This document shows, piece after piece, positions 33,368-41,680 of a DNA stretch of 64,000 nucleotides. A program made the position numbers and the translations under genes. How positions within the stretch are numbered: position 1 is the first letter of the stretch; the number at the start of each line of letters is the position of its first letter. The stretch covers positions 127,246 to 191,245 of the forward strand of contig NZ_JAGGOY010000043.1 of assembly GCF_018614095.1 (NCBI RefSeq). Reading direction: 5' to 3'. This stretch comes from Streptomyces sp. ISL-87. GTDB taxonomy: Bacteria; Actinomycetota; Actinomycetes; Streptomycetales; Streptomycetaceae. The notes under the pieces are model-generated. The model did no database searches. It had not been told where the DNA came from and worked only from the letters and a program-made list of their open reading frames with translations.

Positions 33368-34372
33368 GTGAATTCCATGTCGTATGTCGACCTGCATCGG
33401 CAGGTCTCCACTGATATCGACGCGGAGATCGAAGCTGCTCTCGGCCTGCTCGGCCCGGAGTCGGAGGCGGTCAGGAACGCCGTCACCAAACTCTTGCGAC
33501 ATCAGAAATTGAAGCATCCCCTGTCGGTACTGCCGATGCTGGTGCACGCCGTCGAGACGGGCAGCGCCACACCGGCAGCCCCGCTGTCCGCCCTGCACGT
33601 GCTCTGGTGGACGTCGGCGTGTTTTCTCGACGACCTCGCCGACGGGCACGGCACGACCCTCACCTCCGGCCTCAGCGAGAACGAGGCCATGCTCGCTTCC
33701 GTCATCAGCGGAACGATTCTTCCTTTCCGGATCATCCAGTCCCTCCGGGTTCCGGCACCCGTCCACACCGCGTTGACGGCCGAGGTCGCGACCGGCTGGG
33801 TCGTCGGCACCGAGGGCCAGCTGAGCGACATCAGCGGAGACGTCGAGAACGCCACCCGGAAATCGGTGGTCACCGCCTACCGCGGCAAGTCCGGCGGGCC
33901 GTTCTCGATGATCACGGCAATGGCGGCGATATTGTCGGGCGCGACCAGAGAGGAAACAGAGCTGTGGCGTGAGTTCGGATATGTCTTCGGCATCCTGTGG
34001 CAGTTGTTCAATGACCAGGAGGACATCCTGTCCGGCCGCAATGAGGACCTCCTGAACGGGACGGTCACCTATCTGCTCACCTGCGCCCTCGACGACGCGT
34101 CGCCCGAATCCAGGGAGCACCTCCTCGCCCTCTGCGCCGCCGCGAGGCATTCCGGTGCGGCGAGGTCCGAGCTCACCGGCCTGCTTCTCGCGCCCGGCGT
34201 TCTTCATCAGTACCGGGAGGACCTCGACGGATTCCGCGACGAGGCGTATCGCATTCTGGACGGACTGGACGGCGACGGTCGGTACGCGGGCATCCTGCGG
34301 CGGCTCGTGGACCACGCGGCCCAGATGCTCCTGGAGCCGGCCTTCGACACCGCGCGACCGGTTCCGGTGTAG
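33368..34372 (+). CDS. Polyprenyl synthetase family protein (class I isoprenoid synthase fold)
   Basis: A 334-residue trans-prenyltransferase-like enzyme. First Asp-rich motif: WWTSACFLDDLADGHG (DDxxD). Second: LWQLFNDQEDILSGR (NDxxD). A Lys follows in YRGKSGGPF as in geranyl/farnesyl diphosphate synthases. GTG 33368 lies 7 bases after GGGGAG; ATG 33353 and 33377 are alternatives. Codon use is less GC-biased than its neighbours (AAATTG, ATATTG, GTTTTC), which hints at transfer. No terpene cyclase is adjacent, so product and pathway are unknown. Confidence 0.75.
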   Translation: MNSMSYVDLHRQVSTDIDAEIEAALGLLGPESEAVRNAVTKLLRHQKLKHPLSVLPMLVHAVETGSATPAAPLSALHVLWWTSACFLDDLADGHGTTLTSGLSENEAMLASVISGTILPFRIIQSLRVPAPVHTALTAEVATGWVVGTEGQLSDISGDVENATRKSVVTAYRGKSGGPFSMITAMAAILSGATREETELWREFGYVFGILWQLFNDQEDILSGRNEDLLNGTVTYLLTCALDDASPESREHLLALCAAARHSGAARSELTGLLLAPGVLHQYREDLDGFRDEAYRILDGLDGDGRYAGILRRLVDHAAQMLLEPAFDTARPVPV

Positions 34373-34454
34373 GAACGGCCGCGATCCCGCGGCGCGCGCA
34401 GCCGGAGGCAGCCCCCGGCCGGACCGCGGGGGCGGCGGCCGCCCCGCATGGGAC

Positions 34455-34560
34455 CCCACATGACACCCCGGCGCTACCCCCGGCATGAGACCCCGGCGGC
34501 TACCCCGGCATGGCACCCCGGCGGCTCCCCCCGGCATTGGCGCCCCGGCGTGACTCGGGG
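34455..34560. repeat. Four ~26-base tandem repeats (CATGRSACCCCGGCGGCTACCCCGG type)
   Basis: Successive units begin CATGACACCCCGGCGCTACC, CATGAGACCCCGGCGGCTAC, CATGGCACCCCGGCGGCTCC and CATTGGCGCCCCGGCG. They lie in the 264-base gap before the methyltransferase. No transcript or protein is supported. Confidence 0.75.
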
Positions 34561-34636
34561 CCGGCGGCCCCCGGGCGTGGCGTCCTACCAGCCGGTAAGG
34601 CAGCATGGGCCCCCACCCGCAGTCCAGGAGGAACCC

Positions 34637-35284
34637 ATGGCCCCCGCCACCCCCAAGCCGGAGACCCTCGCCGCCTTCGAGGCCGCCAAGGGCTTCATGC
34701 CGGTACGCGAGGGCCTCGCCCTGTTCGAGGCCGCCACCACGGCGGCGGCGCTCGGGCTGCCCCTCCTGGAGGTCGGCACGTACTGCGGACGCTCCACCCT
34801 CCTGCTCGCCGATGCCGCCCGCGAGGCCGGCGTGGCCGCGATCACCGTCGACCACCACCGCGGCAGCGAGGAGCAGCAGCCGGGCTGGGAGTACCACGAC
34901 CCCACCGTCGTGGACCCGGAGATCGGCCTGATGGACACCCTCCCGACCTTCCGCCGCACCCTGCACAAGGCGGGTCTCGAAGACCACGTGATCGCGATCG
35001 TCGGCCGCTCCCCGCAGGTCGCCGCCGCCTGGGGCGGTCCGCTCGGCTTCGTCTTCATCGACGGCGGCCACACCGACGAGCACGCCGCCGGCGATTACGA
35101 GGGCTGGGCCCCGCACCTCGCCGAGGGCGGGACGCTGGTCATCCACGACGTGTTCCCGGACCCGGCCGACGGCGGCCAGGCGCCTTACCGGATCTACCTG
35201 CGCGCCCTGGCCTCCGGCGCCTTCGAGGAGATCTCCGTCACGGACTCGATGCGCGTACTGCGCCGCACCGGCCCCGGCATCTGA
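34637..35284 (+). CDS. Class I SAM-dependent methyltransferase
   Basis: A 215-residue enzyme. SAM motif I is LPLLEVGTYCGRSTLLLADAA; the acidic ribose-binding residue is in AITVDHHRGS; FVFIDGGHTDEHAAGDYEGW is a post-motif seen in macrocin-O-/cephalosporin-type small-molecule methyltransferases. ATG 34637 after AGGAGGAACCC. A CGCAGG/CCTGCG hairpin (35291-35305) follows the stop. It stands alone; substrate unknown. Confidence 0.83.
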   Translation: MAPATPKPETLAAFEAAKGFMPVREGLALFEAATTAAALGLPLLEVGTYCGRSTLLLADAAREAGVAAITVDHHRGSEEQQPGWEYHDPTVVDPEIGLMDTLPTFRRTLHKAGLEDHVIAIVGRSPQVAAAWGGPLGFVFIDGGHTDEHAAGDYEGWAPHLAEGGTLVIHDVFPDPADGGQAPYRIYLRALASGAFEEISVTDSMRVLRRTGPGI

Positions 35285-35323
35285 CCCGGCCGCAGGACGC
35301 CTGCGGGCAGGGATCCGCAACAA

Positions 35324-35357
35324 CCGTCATGGCCGTCATGGCCGTCATGGCCGTCAC
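35324..35357. repeat. 9-base tandem repeat CCGTCATGG, 3.8 copies
   Basis: Perfect units CCGTCATGG at 35324, 35333 and 35342 plus a partial copy. They lie in the space between the methyltransferase and the amidase gene. Confidence 0.8.
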
Positions 35358-35433
35358 ATAAGTGACAATCACACCACGCCCTCGGATGGCCCATACCCGG
35401 ACGCCCGGCGGGCGGGCGGTCTAGCATCGCGAG

Positions 35434-36456
35434 GTGCGCAACGACGACAGTCCCCCGCCTCCCGAGTCCGCCTCCTCGGTCAGCCCGGACCGGCGCTGGC
35501 TGACCCGCCGCTCCACCCTCGCGGTCGCGGTCGCCGCGCTCGCCCCGGCCTGTCTGGCGGGCTGGGTGCTGACCCATGTTCTGACCGGGGCCGGCCCGGA
35601 CGGGGCGAAGCCGCGGCTTGCGCCGCTGCCCGCCTCGCACACCGCGCCCGGCACCGCCCACGGCGGCGGAGACGCGAAGCCCAGCACCGCCTCGCCCTCC
35701 GCCGACTCCGCCTCCTCGTCCGCGGCGGCGTCCGCATCGGCGTCCGCATCGGCGTCCGCGGCCGCGCCGGCACCGGCCAAGGGCCCGCTCGCGGGCCGGA
35801 CCGTGGTCATCGACCCGGGCCACAACACCGGCAACTTCAAGCACACCGAAGAGATCGACAAGCAGGTCGACATCGGAACCAACCGCAAGGAATGCGACAC
35901 CACCGGCACCACCACCAACTCCGGCTACATGGAGGCCGAGTTCTCCCTCGACGTGTCCCGGCGGACGCGGAGCCTGCTGGAAGCCAAGGGCGTCAAGGTG
36001 GTGTTCACCCACGAGGCCGACCGCCCCTGGGGCCCCTGCATCGACGAGCGGGCCCGGATCGGCAACGAGGCGAACGCCGACGCGGTGGTCTCCGTCCACG
36101 CGGACGGCGCCTCCGCCGGCAACCGCGGCTACCACATCATCCTCCCGGCCAAGGTCAAGGCAGGTGCCGCGGACACCGCCAAGATCGTCGGGCCGTCCCG
36201 GGAGCTGGGCGAGCGGATCGCCGGGAACTTCGCCCGCAGCACCGGGTCCGTTCCCGCCAACTACCTCGGCGGCGGTACCGGTTTGGTCGTCAGGGACGAT
36301 CTCGGCGGACTCAATTTGTCGACCAGGCCCAAGGTGTTCATCGAATGCGGCAACATGCGTGACGCCAAGGACGCGGCGCAGCTGACGAGTCCGGAGTGGC
36401 GGCAGAAGGCAGCAGAGGGCATCGCGAACGGCGTCGTCGGCTTCCTCGGCGGGTAG
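35434..36456 (+). CDS. Exported N-acetylmuramoyl-L-alanine amidase (Amidase_3)
   Basis: A 340-residue cell-wall hydrolase cleaving the bond between muramic acid and the stem peptide. A membrane segment (RRSTLAVAVAALAPACLAGWVLTHVL) near residues 26-50 exports or anchors it, followed by a Ser/Ala-rich linker. Zinc ligands: His in TVVIDPGHNTGN, Glu in NSGYMEAEFSLDVSRR, His in DAVVSVHADGAS; catalytic Glu in FIECGNMRDAKDA. GTG start 35434. Likely functions in septation or wall turnover. Confidence 0.9.
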   Translation: MRNDDSPPPPESASSVSPDRRWLTRRSTLAVAVAALAPACLAGWVLTHVLTGAGPDGAKPRLAPLPASHTAPGTAHGGGDAKPSTASPSADSASSSAAASASASASASAAAPAPAKGPLAGRTVVIDPGHNTGNFKHTEEIDKQVDIGTNRKECDTTGTTTNSGYMEAEFSLDVSRRTRSLLEAKGVKVVFTHEADRPWGPCIDERARIGNEANADAVVSVHADGASAGNRGYHIILPAKVKAGAADTAKIVGPSRELGERIAGNFARSTGSVPANYLGGGTGLVVRDDLGGLNLSTRPKVFIECGNMRDAKDAAQLTSPEWRQKAAEGIANGVVGFLGG

Positions 36457-36595
36457 TCCCACAAGGACAGCTCGCCGCCCCGATCCTCCAGGTCGCGGCA
36501 GACGTCCGTACGATGGTGCCCGCCCGCCCCGCTCCCGTCATGACGCGCGACCGCGGCACCACGAGACGACCGAGACCGAGAAGGACACCGACGAA

Positions 36596-37411
36596 GTGAA
36601 TATCCGCTCCCTCACTCGAGGCGATGGCGTGGTGATCGGAGCAGCGGTGCTGCTGTTCATCGCCTCGTTGCTCGATTTTTACTCCGCCGACGGCGTCGAC
36701 CTGCCCAGTGTGTGGGACACCGACGTCTACCACCTTGCCCTGCCCTCGATCTTCCTGGCCGGCTTCGTCGCCGCAGGCCTGATCGCCGGCTCCCGCTTCC
36801 TGCCGCAGCCCCGCAACCTGGCGGGTCTCCCGCTCCAGGCGTGGGGCAGCGTGCTCGCCGTTTCCGCCGTCTGGGCCTCGCTGTGGTCGCTGATCACCTG
36901 CCCGAGCACCTTCGACCTGGGCGCCGGCGCGGTCATCTCCTTCCTCTCCACCCTGGCCATGGCGGGTGTGGCCGTCGCGGGCCCCAAGATCCCGGCGCTC
37001 GCCGGTCAGCTGATCCCGGACCCGGCGCCCGGCGCCGTCCCGGCGTACGGCGCCCAGCCGCAGCCGGGCACCGGATACGGCTACCCGGGCGGCCAGCAGC
37101 CGCAGGCGTACGGGGCCACCCCGCAGCCGGTCGCGCCGTACGGCGGCCAGGCCGCCCCGGCTCCGACCCCGACCCCCGCCCCGGCCGCGCAGGACGCCGC
37201 CCCGGCAGCGGACTTCACCCCCTTCTGGTTCGCCGTCCCGGTGGCCCGCCCCCTCTTCGCCGAGGACGGTTCCCCCACCCCGATCGCCGAACTCGCCCCG
37301 GGCACCTGGTACCTGGCCGTGGAGCAGCGCGGCGAGGCCACGCTCATCGCCCAGACCCAGGACGGGCGCCGCGGCGTCCTGAACGACACCTCGGGCATCC
37401 AGCGCGGCTGA
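36596..37411 (+). CDS. Membrane protein with Pro/Gln-rich tail (DUF5336-like)
   Basis: A 271-residue protein. Four transmembrane helices in the first ~150 residues (VVIGAAVLLFIASLLDFYSA; YHLALPSIFLAGFVAAGLIAG; AWGSVLAVSAVWASLWSLITC; AGAVISFLSTLAMAGVAVAG). Then comes a Pro/Gln/Tyr-Gly linker and a C-terminal globular part with FWFAVPVARPLF and WYLAVEQRGEATLIAQTQDGRRGVL. GTG at 36596. Layout matches actinobacterial DUF5336 proteins of unknown function. A strong terminator follows. Confidence 0.7.
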   Translation: MNIRSLTRGDGVVIGAAVLLFIASLLDFYSADGVDLPSVWDTDVYHLALPSIFLAGFVAAGLIAGSRFLPQPRNLAGLPLQAWGSVLAVSAVWASLWSLITCPSTFDLGAGAVISFLSTLAMAGVAVAGPKIPALAGQLIPDPAPGAVPAYGAQPQPGTGYGYPGGQQPQAYGATPQPVAPYGGQAAPAPTPTPAPAAQDAAPAADFTPFWFAVPVARPLFAEDGSPTPIAELAPGTWYLAVEQRGEATLIAQTQDGRRGVLNDTSGIQRG

Positions 37412-37462
37412 CGCCGAGGACGGCCCGGCTCCCCTCGGGGCGCTCGCGGCCCGACGCGTGAG

Positions 37463-37500
37463 CCAACGGCCCCCCGCCCTTCCGGGCGGGGGGCCGTTGG
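37463..37500. terminator. Rho-independent-type hairpin after the DUF5336-like gene
   Basis: 17-base stem CCAACGGCCCCCCGCCC pairs fully with GGGCGGGGGGCCGTTGG around a TTCC loop. It isolates the LLM gene from upstream transcription. Confidence 0.88.
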
Positions 37501-37511
37501 CCTACAGTCAC

Positions 37512-37526
37512 CTGACGCATCGTCAG
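37512..37526. promoter_or_regulatory. CTGAC-N5-GTCAG palindrome before the LLM oxidoreductase
   Basis: CTGACGCATCGTCAG: perfect, with a 6-base arm (CTGACG/CGTCAG). It sits 27 bases before the ATG. No KstR box accompanies it, which separates this motif from the KstR regulon. Confidence 0.65.
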
Positions 37527-37552
37527 TTATGGCTTCGCGGAGGGGACCGTAC

Positions 37553-38563
37553 ATGCGCCTGGGACTCGCACTCGGCTACTGGGGCCGCGGCCCCGATCCG
37601 GCCCATCTCGACCTCGCCGCCGAGGCCGAGAACCTCGGCTACGACTCGGTGTGGACCGCCGAGGCCTGGGGCTCGGACGCCTTCACCCCGCTGACCTGGA
37701 TCGCCGCGCACACCTCGCGGATCCGGCTCGGCACCGCCATCGCGCAGATGGCCGCCCGCACCCCGACCGCCACCGCCATGCAGGCCCTCACGCTGGACCA
37801 CCTCTCGGGCGGCCGGATGATGCTGGGCCTGGGCCTGTCCGGGCCGCAGGTGGTCGAGGGCTGGTACGGGCGCCCGTTCCCGTCGAGTCCGCTCACCGCG
37901 ACCCGCGAGTACGTGGACGTCATCCGCCAGGTGCTGCGCCGCGAGGCCCCGGTCGAGCTGGACGGCCGCTTCCACAGCCACCCGTACCGCGGTGAGGACG
38001 GCACGGGCATCGGCAAGCCGCTCAAGCCCATCACCCACCCGCTGCGGGCGGACCTCCCGGTCCTGCTGGGCGCGGAGGGCCCGAAGAACATCGCCCAGAC
38101 CACCCGGATCGCCGACGGCTGGCTCCCCCTCTACTGGTCACCGACCCGCACCGACGTCTACCGGGCCTCGCTGACCGACCTCCCCGAGGGCTTCATGATC
38201 GCGCCGATGGCCCGGGCCAGGGTCTGCGACGACGTCGCCGAGGGGCTGCTGCCCGTCAAGGCCATGCTCGGCTTCTACATCGGCGGCATGGGCCACGCGG
38301 CCCGCAACTTCCACGCCGACCTCATGGCCCGGATGGGCTACGAGGACGAGGCCCGGCGCATCCAGGAGCTGTTCCTCGCCGGGCGCAAGGAGGAGGCGGT
38401 GCTCGCCGTCCCGGACGCGTTCGCCGACGAGATCTCCCTGGTCGGACCCCGCGAACGCATCGCCGAACGCCTCGAACTGTGGCGCAAGGGCCCGGTCACG
38501 GACCTGCTCCTGACGGCCCCCGACCCGCACACCTTGCGCGTCCTGGCCGAGCTCAACAGCTAG
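37553..38563 (+). CDS. LLM-class F420-dependent oxidoreductase
   Basis: A 336-residue TIM-barrel flavin/F420 enzyme. Landmarks: LGYWGRGPDPAHLDLAAEAENLGYDSVWTAEAWGSDAF, LGTAIAQMAARTPTATAMQALTLDHLSGGRMMLGLGLSGPQVVEGWYG and DLPVLLGAEGPKNIAQTTRIADGWLP. The gene product would use F420H2, regenerated by the reductase at 1111. Subfamily members reduce or oxidise diverse xenobiotic and steroid-like substrates. ATG 37553 follows GGAGGGGACC. Controlled by its own CTGAC palindrome. Confidence 0.87.
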   Translation: MRLGLALGYWGRGPDPAHLDLAAEAENLGYDSVWTAEAWGSDAFTPLTWIAAHTSRIRLGTAIAQMAARTPTATAMQALTLDHLSGGRMMLGLGLSGPQVVEGWYGRPFPSSPLTATREYVDVIRQVLRREAPVELDGRFHSHPYRGEDGTGIGKPLKPITHPLRADLPVLLGAEGPKNIAQTTRIADGWLPLYWSPTRTDVYRASLTDLPEGFMIAPMARARVCDDVAEGLLPVKAMLGFYIGGMGHAARNFHADLMARMGYEDEARRIQELFLAGRKEEAVLAVPDAFADEISLVGPRERIAERLELWRKGPVTDLLLTAPDPHTLRVLAELNS

Positions 38564-38952
38564 GAACCGTCTTCCGCCCGGGGCACGGCCTCCAGCAACT
38601 CGGGGAGATCCAGCGCCATCACGGCGATCTCGATGCTCCCGCCGCCCGGGTAGGCGCACGTGACGATCCGCGAGCCGGGGTTGATGGACAGGCCCTCCTT
38701 CACGGACGGCGCCCGCACCGCGGTGGCCCGCCCCTCGGTCAGGGCCACGGGCTCGCCACGGCTGGGCACCCAGCGGGCCCCGCCCGGGCCGGCGTGCAGC
38801 AGGCCCGGGCGCCAGCGGCCCGCACCGGCGGGCAGCCTCGCCATGCCGGGGATACCCGCGACGGGGCCGGCGGCCATCCTCCGGCGGTGTCTGCGCCGGA
38901 GGAGCCACCCGGCCCCGACCGCCCCGAGGGCAAGGACTGCGAATTCGATCAC
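38560..38952 (-). CDS. Small membrane-anchored protein, function unknown (DUF2550-like)
   Basis: A 130-residue protein: one N-terminal helix (IEFAVLALGAVGAGWLL), an Arg-rich stop-transfer (RRRHRRR), then a beta-rich cytoplasmic domain (GGARWVPSRGEPVALTEGRATAVRAPSVKEGLSINPGSRIVTCAYPG). GTG start. Its stop overlaps the LLM stop by 4 bases in convergent orientation. Similarity to DUF2550 is an impression. Confidence 0.6.
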   Translation of the reverse strand: MIEFAVLALGAVGAGWLLRRRHRRRMAAGPVAGIPGMARLPAGAGRWRPGLLHAGPGGARWVPSRGEPVALTEGRATAVRAPSVKEGLSINPGSRIVTCAYPGGGSIEIAVMALDLPELLEAVPRAEDGS

Positions 38953-38978
38953 GCGACCATTGAATCAGGCCGCCCGGG

Positions 38979-39620
38979 CTATCCGCCCAGCTGGGAGACG
39001 CTCGGGACCTTGTCGGTCACCTCGGCGCCCGCGCTCTTACCGGCGTCCTTGACGCCCTTGATGACGTCCGCGAAGGAACTGATGTCCGCGTCACCGGCAT
39101 CGCCCTTGCGGAGCTTGGAGCCGAGGCCCTTGAGGGACTCGATGCCCCCCGTCAGCGGGGCGATCGCCTTGGACAGCAGGGGGTCGCCCTTGGCGTTGTC
39201 GAGCGCCGCCTTCAGCCTGTTGTACGCGAAGGCTCCGGCGAGACCCGCCTTGATGAGCGCGAACGTACGGCCCTTGGCGCCCTTCTTGAACTTGCCGTCG
39301 CGGTACGGCTTGATGATCCACTGGTAGGCCGCCCCGGCCGCGAGCCCCGCGTTGGCGACGAAGCGCGTCTTGGCGAACTTCTGCTTCTCGGCGGAGGTAC
39401 TGGGCGAGGGCGTGGCGGCGGCCTCCTCAACGGCCGCGACCTCCGCCGCTCTCGCCTCCGCGGCGACGGCCTCCGCGGAAGCGGCCGCGGCCACGGAGAC
39501 GTCCTCGCTCCGGCCTCGGCCGCCGCCGGCGCCGCAGGCGGTGGCACCGCCCAGCAGCGCGCAGGACAGGAGCACCGCCGTGCAGGCGCGACGGAATCGG
39601 ACGGTTCTGGGTATGGACAC
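38979..39620 (-). CDS. Putative lipoprotein, function unknown
   Basis: A 213-residue exported protein. Signal peptide RRACTAVLLSCALLGG with lipobox-like ATAC (Cys near residue 29), followed by an Ala/Glu-rich spacer. The mature domain has two weak hydrophobic helices (FVANAGLAAGAAYQWII; FALIKAGLAGAFAYNRLKAAL) and Lys/Gly-rich loops. A GTG at 39620 has GGAGGAAACC upstream. It lies 26 bases downstream of the neighbour at 38952's strand partner and ends near it. Nothing identifies a role. Confidence 0.65.
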   Translation of the reverse strand: MSIPRTVRFRRACTAVLLSCALLGGATACGAGGGRGRSEDVSVAAAASAEAVAAEARAAEVAAVEEAAATPSPSTSAEKQKFAKTRFVANAGLAAGAAYQWIIKPYRDGKFKKGAKGRTFALIKAGLAGAFAYNRLKAALDNAKGDPLLSKAIAPLTGGIESLKGLGSKLRKGDAGDADISSFADVIKGVKDAGKSAGAEVTDKVPSVSQLGG

Positions 39621-39745
39621 GGTTTCCTCCGGGGAGTGAGGTGTCCCCGGCAGCGTCACCCGGCCCCCGAAGCACCGCCACGTGGGTGACCCGTTCGGGT
39701 ATTGCCGGGCCGCCGGATCCAGCCCCGCCGGTCCGGCCCGCACCC

Positions 39746-39793
39746 CGCAACGCGCCGCACCGCACCGCGCCGCGCCGCGCCGCGCCGCACCGG
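39746..39793. repeat. CGCCG/CGCAC microsatellite
   Basis: A run of 5-base units (CGCAC, CGCGC, CGCCG) directly before the stop codon of the prenyltransferase-like gene. Confidence 0.65.
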
Positions 39794-40876
39794 CTAACCG
39801 CAGCAGTCGGGCTCCAGCCCGCCCGGCAGGTCCAAGCCCCCGAACACCGCCCCCGTGGCCTCGTCCCCACCCAGTGCCGCGACGGCCAGCAGCAGCGACC
39901 CGGCCGTCCACGTCGTCTGCTCCACCGGCCACACCGCCTTGTCCTGGAACACGTACCCCGTCCAGTACATGCCGTTCTCCGCCCGCAGGTGCCCGATCGA
40001 CCGCAGGATCTCCAGCGCCCGGTCCGACTCCCCCACCGCCCACAGGGCGAGCGCCAGCTCGCAGGACTCGCCGCCCGTCACCCACGGGTTCGGCAGCACG
40101 CACCGCACGCCGAGCCCCGGGACGACGAACTCGTCCCACCGCTGCTCGATCCGTGCCTTCGCCTCCGGACCGGTCATCGCCCCGCCCAGGACCGGGTAGT
40201 ACCAGTCCATCGAGTAGTGGGACTTGTCCAGGAACCGTTCCGGGTGCCGCCGTATCGCATGGCCCAGCGCGCCCGCCGCCAGCTCCCAGTCCGGCTGGGG
40301 CTCCTCCCGGTGCTCGGCGATGGCCAGCGCGCAGCGCAGTGCCTGGTGGATCGAGGAGGACCCGGTGAGCAGCGCGTCCGTCACGGCCGTGCCGTCCGCG
40401 TCCCGCTTCCAGCCGATCTCGCCGCCCGGCTGCTGCAGGCCGAGGACGAACTCCACGGCCGCGAACACGGCCGGCCACATCCGCTCCAGGAACGTGTCGT
40501 CCCCGGTGGCGAGGTAGTGGTGCCAGACCCCGACCGCGATGTACGCGACGAAGTTGGTCTCCCGGCTCGCGTCCTGCGGCTCGGCGGTGTCCACCCCGTC
40601 GGCCCGGTCGGCGTAGGCCGCGTACCAGGAGCCGTCGTGGTTCTGGTGGCGGGCCAGCCACGTGTACGCGCGCTCCGCGGCCTCGTGCTCACCGGCCGCG
40701 TCGAGGGCCATCGCGGCCTCGGTGTGGTCCCACGGGTCCAGGTGGTGTCCGCGGAACCACGGTATGGCTCCGTCCGACCGCTGCGCGGCGAGGATCCCCG
40801 CCACCGTCAGGGCGGCCTGCTCCGCGGTCAGTACGCCGTCCAGGACCAGGTGTTCGGTCCGCCGGGGCGAGCTCAC
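39794..40876 (-). CDS. Prenyltransferase-like / alpha-alpha-barrel protein
   Basis: A 360-residue protein with an (alpha/alpha) toroid layout. Repeated motifs AAQRSDGAIPWFRG, LARHQNHDGSWYAAY and LGLQQPGGEIGWKRD are QW-like 'Q-x-x-D-G-x-W' repeats as in prenyltransferases, squalene cyclases and six-hairpin glycosidases. The GTG at 40876 overlaps the methyltransferase stop (GTGA). Last gene of the operon glycosyltransferase - methyltransferase - this gene, which suggests joint modification of a lipid or glycan. Substrate not identifiable. Confidence 0.72.
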   Translation of the reverse strand: MSSPRRTEHLVLDGVLTAEQAALTVAGILAAQRSDGAIPWFRGHHLDPWDHTEAAMALDAAGEHEAAERAYTWLARHQNHDGSWYAAYADRADGVDTAEPQDASRETNFVAYIAVGVWHHYLATGDDTFLERMWPAVFAAVEFVLGLQQPGGEIGWKRDADGTAVTDALLTGSSSIHQALRCALAIAEHREEPQPDWELAAGALGHAIRRHPERFLDKSHYSMDWYYPVLGGAMTGPEAKARIEQRWDEFVVPGLGVRCVLPNPWVTGGESCELALALWAVGESDRALEILRSIGHLRAENGMYWTGYVFQDKAVWPVEQTTWTAGSLLLAVAALGGDEATGAVFGGLDLPGGLEPDCCG

Positions 40877-41607
40877 TGGGCGGCGCCGACGGGAAGGTGC
40901 GGCTTGGTCGCGTAGGCCACGAAGCTCTTGCCGATGACCGGGTTGAGCGCCTGCTCGGCGAGTCGCGTGGCCAGGGGCTTCTTCATGATGTCCCAGACCA
41001 GGAGCTTGTGGTACGCCTTGACCGGCAGCGCCTTGTCGTTGTCGACGCCGAAGGCGCACTTGAGCCACCAGTACGGGGAGTGCAGCCCGTGCGCGTGGTG
41101 CGTGCCGTACGGCTTGAGGCCCGCGGCCTCCATCTTCCCGAGCAGCTCGTCCGCCTTGTAGATGCGGATGTGCCCGCCCTCGACCTCGTGGTACGCGTCG
41201 CTCAGCGCCCAGCAGATCTTCTCGGGGCCGTAGCGCGGCACGGTGATGGCGATGCGCCCGCCGGGCTTCAGCACGCGCACCATCTCGGCGAGCACGCCCT
41301 TGTCGTCGGGGATGTGCTCCATCACCTCGGAGATGATGACCACGTCGAAGGACTCGTCGGGGAACGGCAGCGCCAGCGCGTCGCCCTCCATCGCCGTGGC
41401 GGTGGCGCCGGCCGGGGCCTCACCGGCCTCCTTCATCGCGGCGAACCACTTCGCGACCTCGCGGATCTCCTCGCCGTTGCGGTCGACGGCGACCACGTGG
41501 GCGCCGCGCCGGTAGCACTCGAAGGCGTGCCGGCCTGCGCCGCAGCCCAGATCGAGCACGCGGTCGCCTGCGGCGAGCGGGAACCGGGAGAAATCGACGG
41601 TCAGCAC
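40873..41607 (-). CDS. Class I SAM-dependent methyltransferase (UbiE/MenG-like)
   Basis: A 244-residue enzyme. Motif I VLDLGCGAGRHAFECYRRGAHVVAVDRN, motif II DALALPFPDESFDVVIISEVMEHIPDD, motif III VLKPGGRIAITVP. GTG 41607 is chosen (AGGCAGGACCCC upstream) because the N-terminus TVDFSRFPLAAGDRVLDLG is what homologues show; the frame extends further. Overlaps the next gene by 4 bases and is 73 bases from the glycosyltransferase stop. Acts in the same three-gene unit. Confidence 0.83.
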   Translation of the reverse strand: MLTVDFSRFPLAAGDRVLDLGCGAGRHAFECYRRGAHVVAVDRNGEEIREVAKWFAAMKEAGEAPAGATATAMEGDALALPFPDESFDVVIISEVMEHIPDDKGVLAEMVRVLKPGGRIAITVPRYGPEKICWALSDAYHEVEGGHIRIYKADELLGKMEAAGLKPYGTHHAHGLHSPYWWLKCAFGVDNDKALPVKAYHKLLVWDIMKKPLATRLAEQALNPVIGKSFVAYATKPHLPVGAAQ

Positions 41608-41680
41608 GGGGTCCTGCCTTCGCGGTCGCGGGGGTGAGGGGTGGGGCTTGGGAAACGGAGGCGGCACATGAGGCGGAAGG

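Noticed and set aside
33368..35284. Terpene biosynthetic cluster (prenyl synthase plus methyltransferase)
   Set aside because: No cyclase or P450 is adjacent, the two genes are separated by 264 bases of repeats, and the methyltransferase has its own ribosome site and hairpin.
30869..35323. A 1484-codon open frame on the minus strand
   Set aside because: It overlaps the acyl-CoA dehydrogenase in another frame and crosses the prenyl synthase antisense; composition is Arg/Gly/Pro/Ala-rich with no domain. An artefact of high GC.
39794..40876. Squalene-hopene cyclase
   Set aside because: QW-like repeats are present, but the length (360) is half of a cyclase and the DxDD catalytic motif is not seen.
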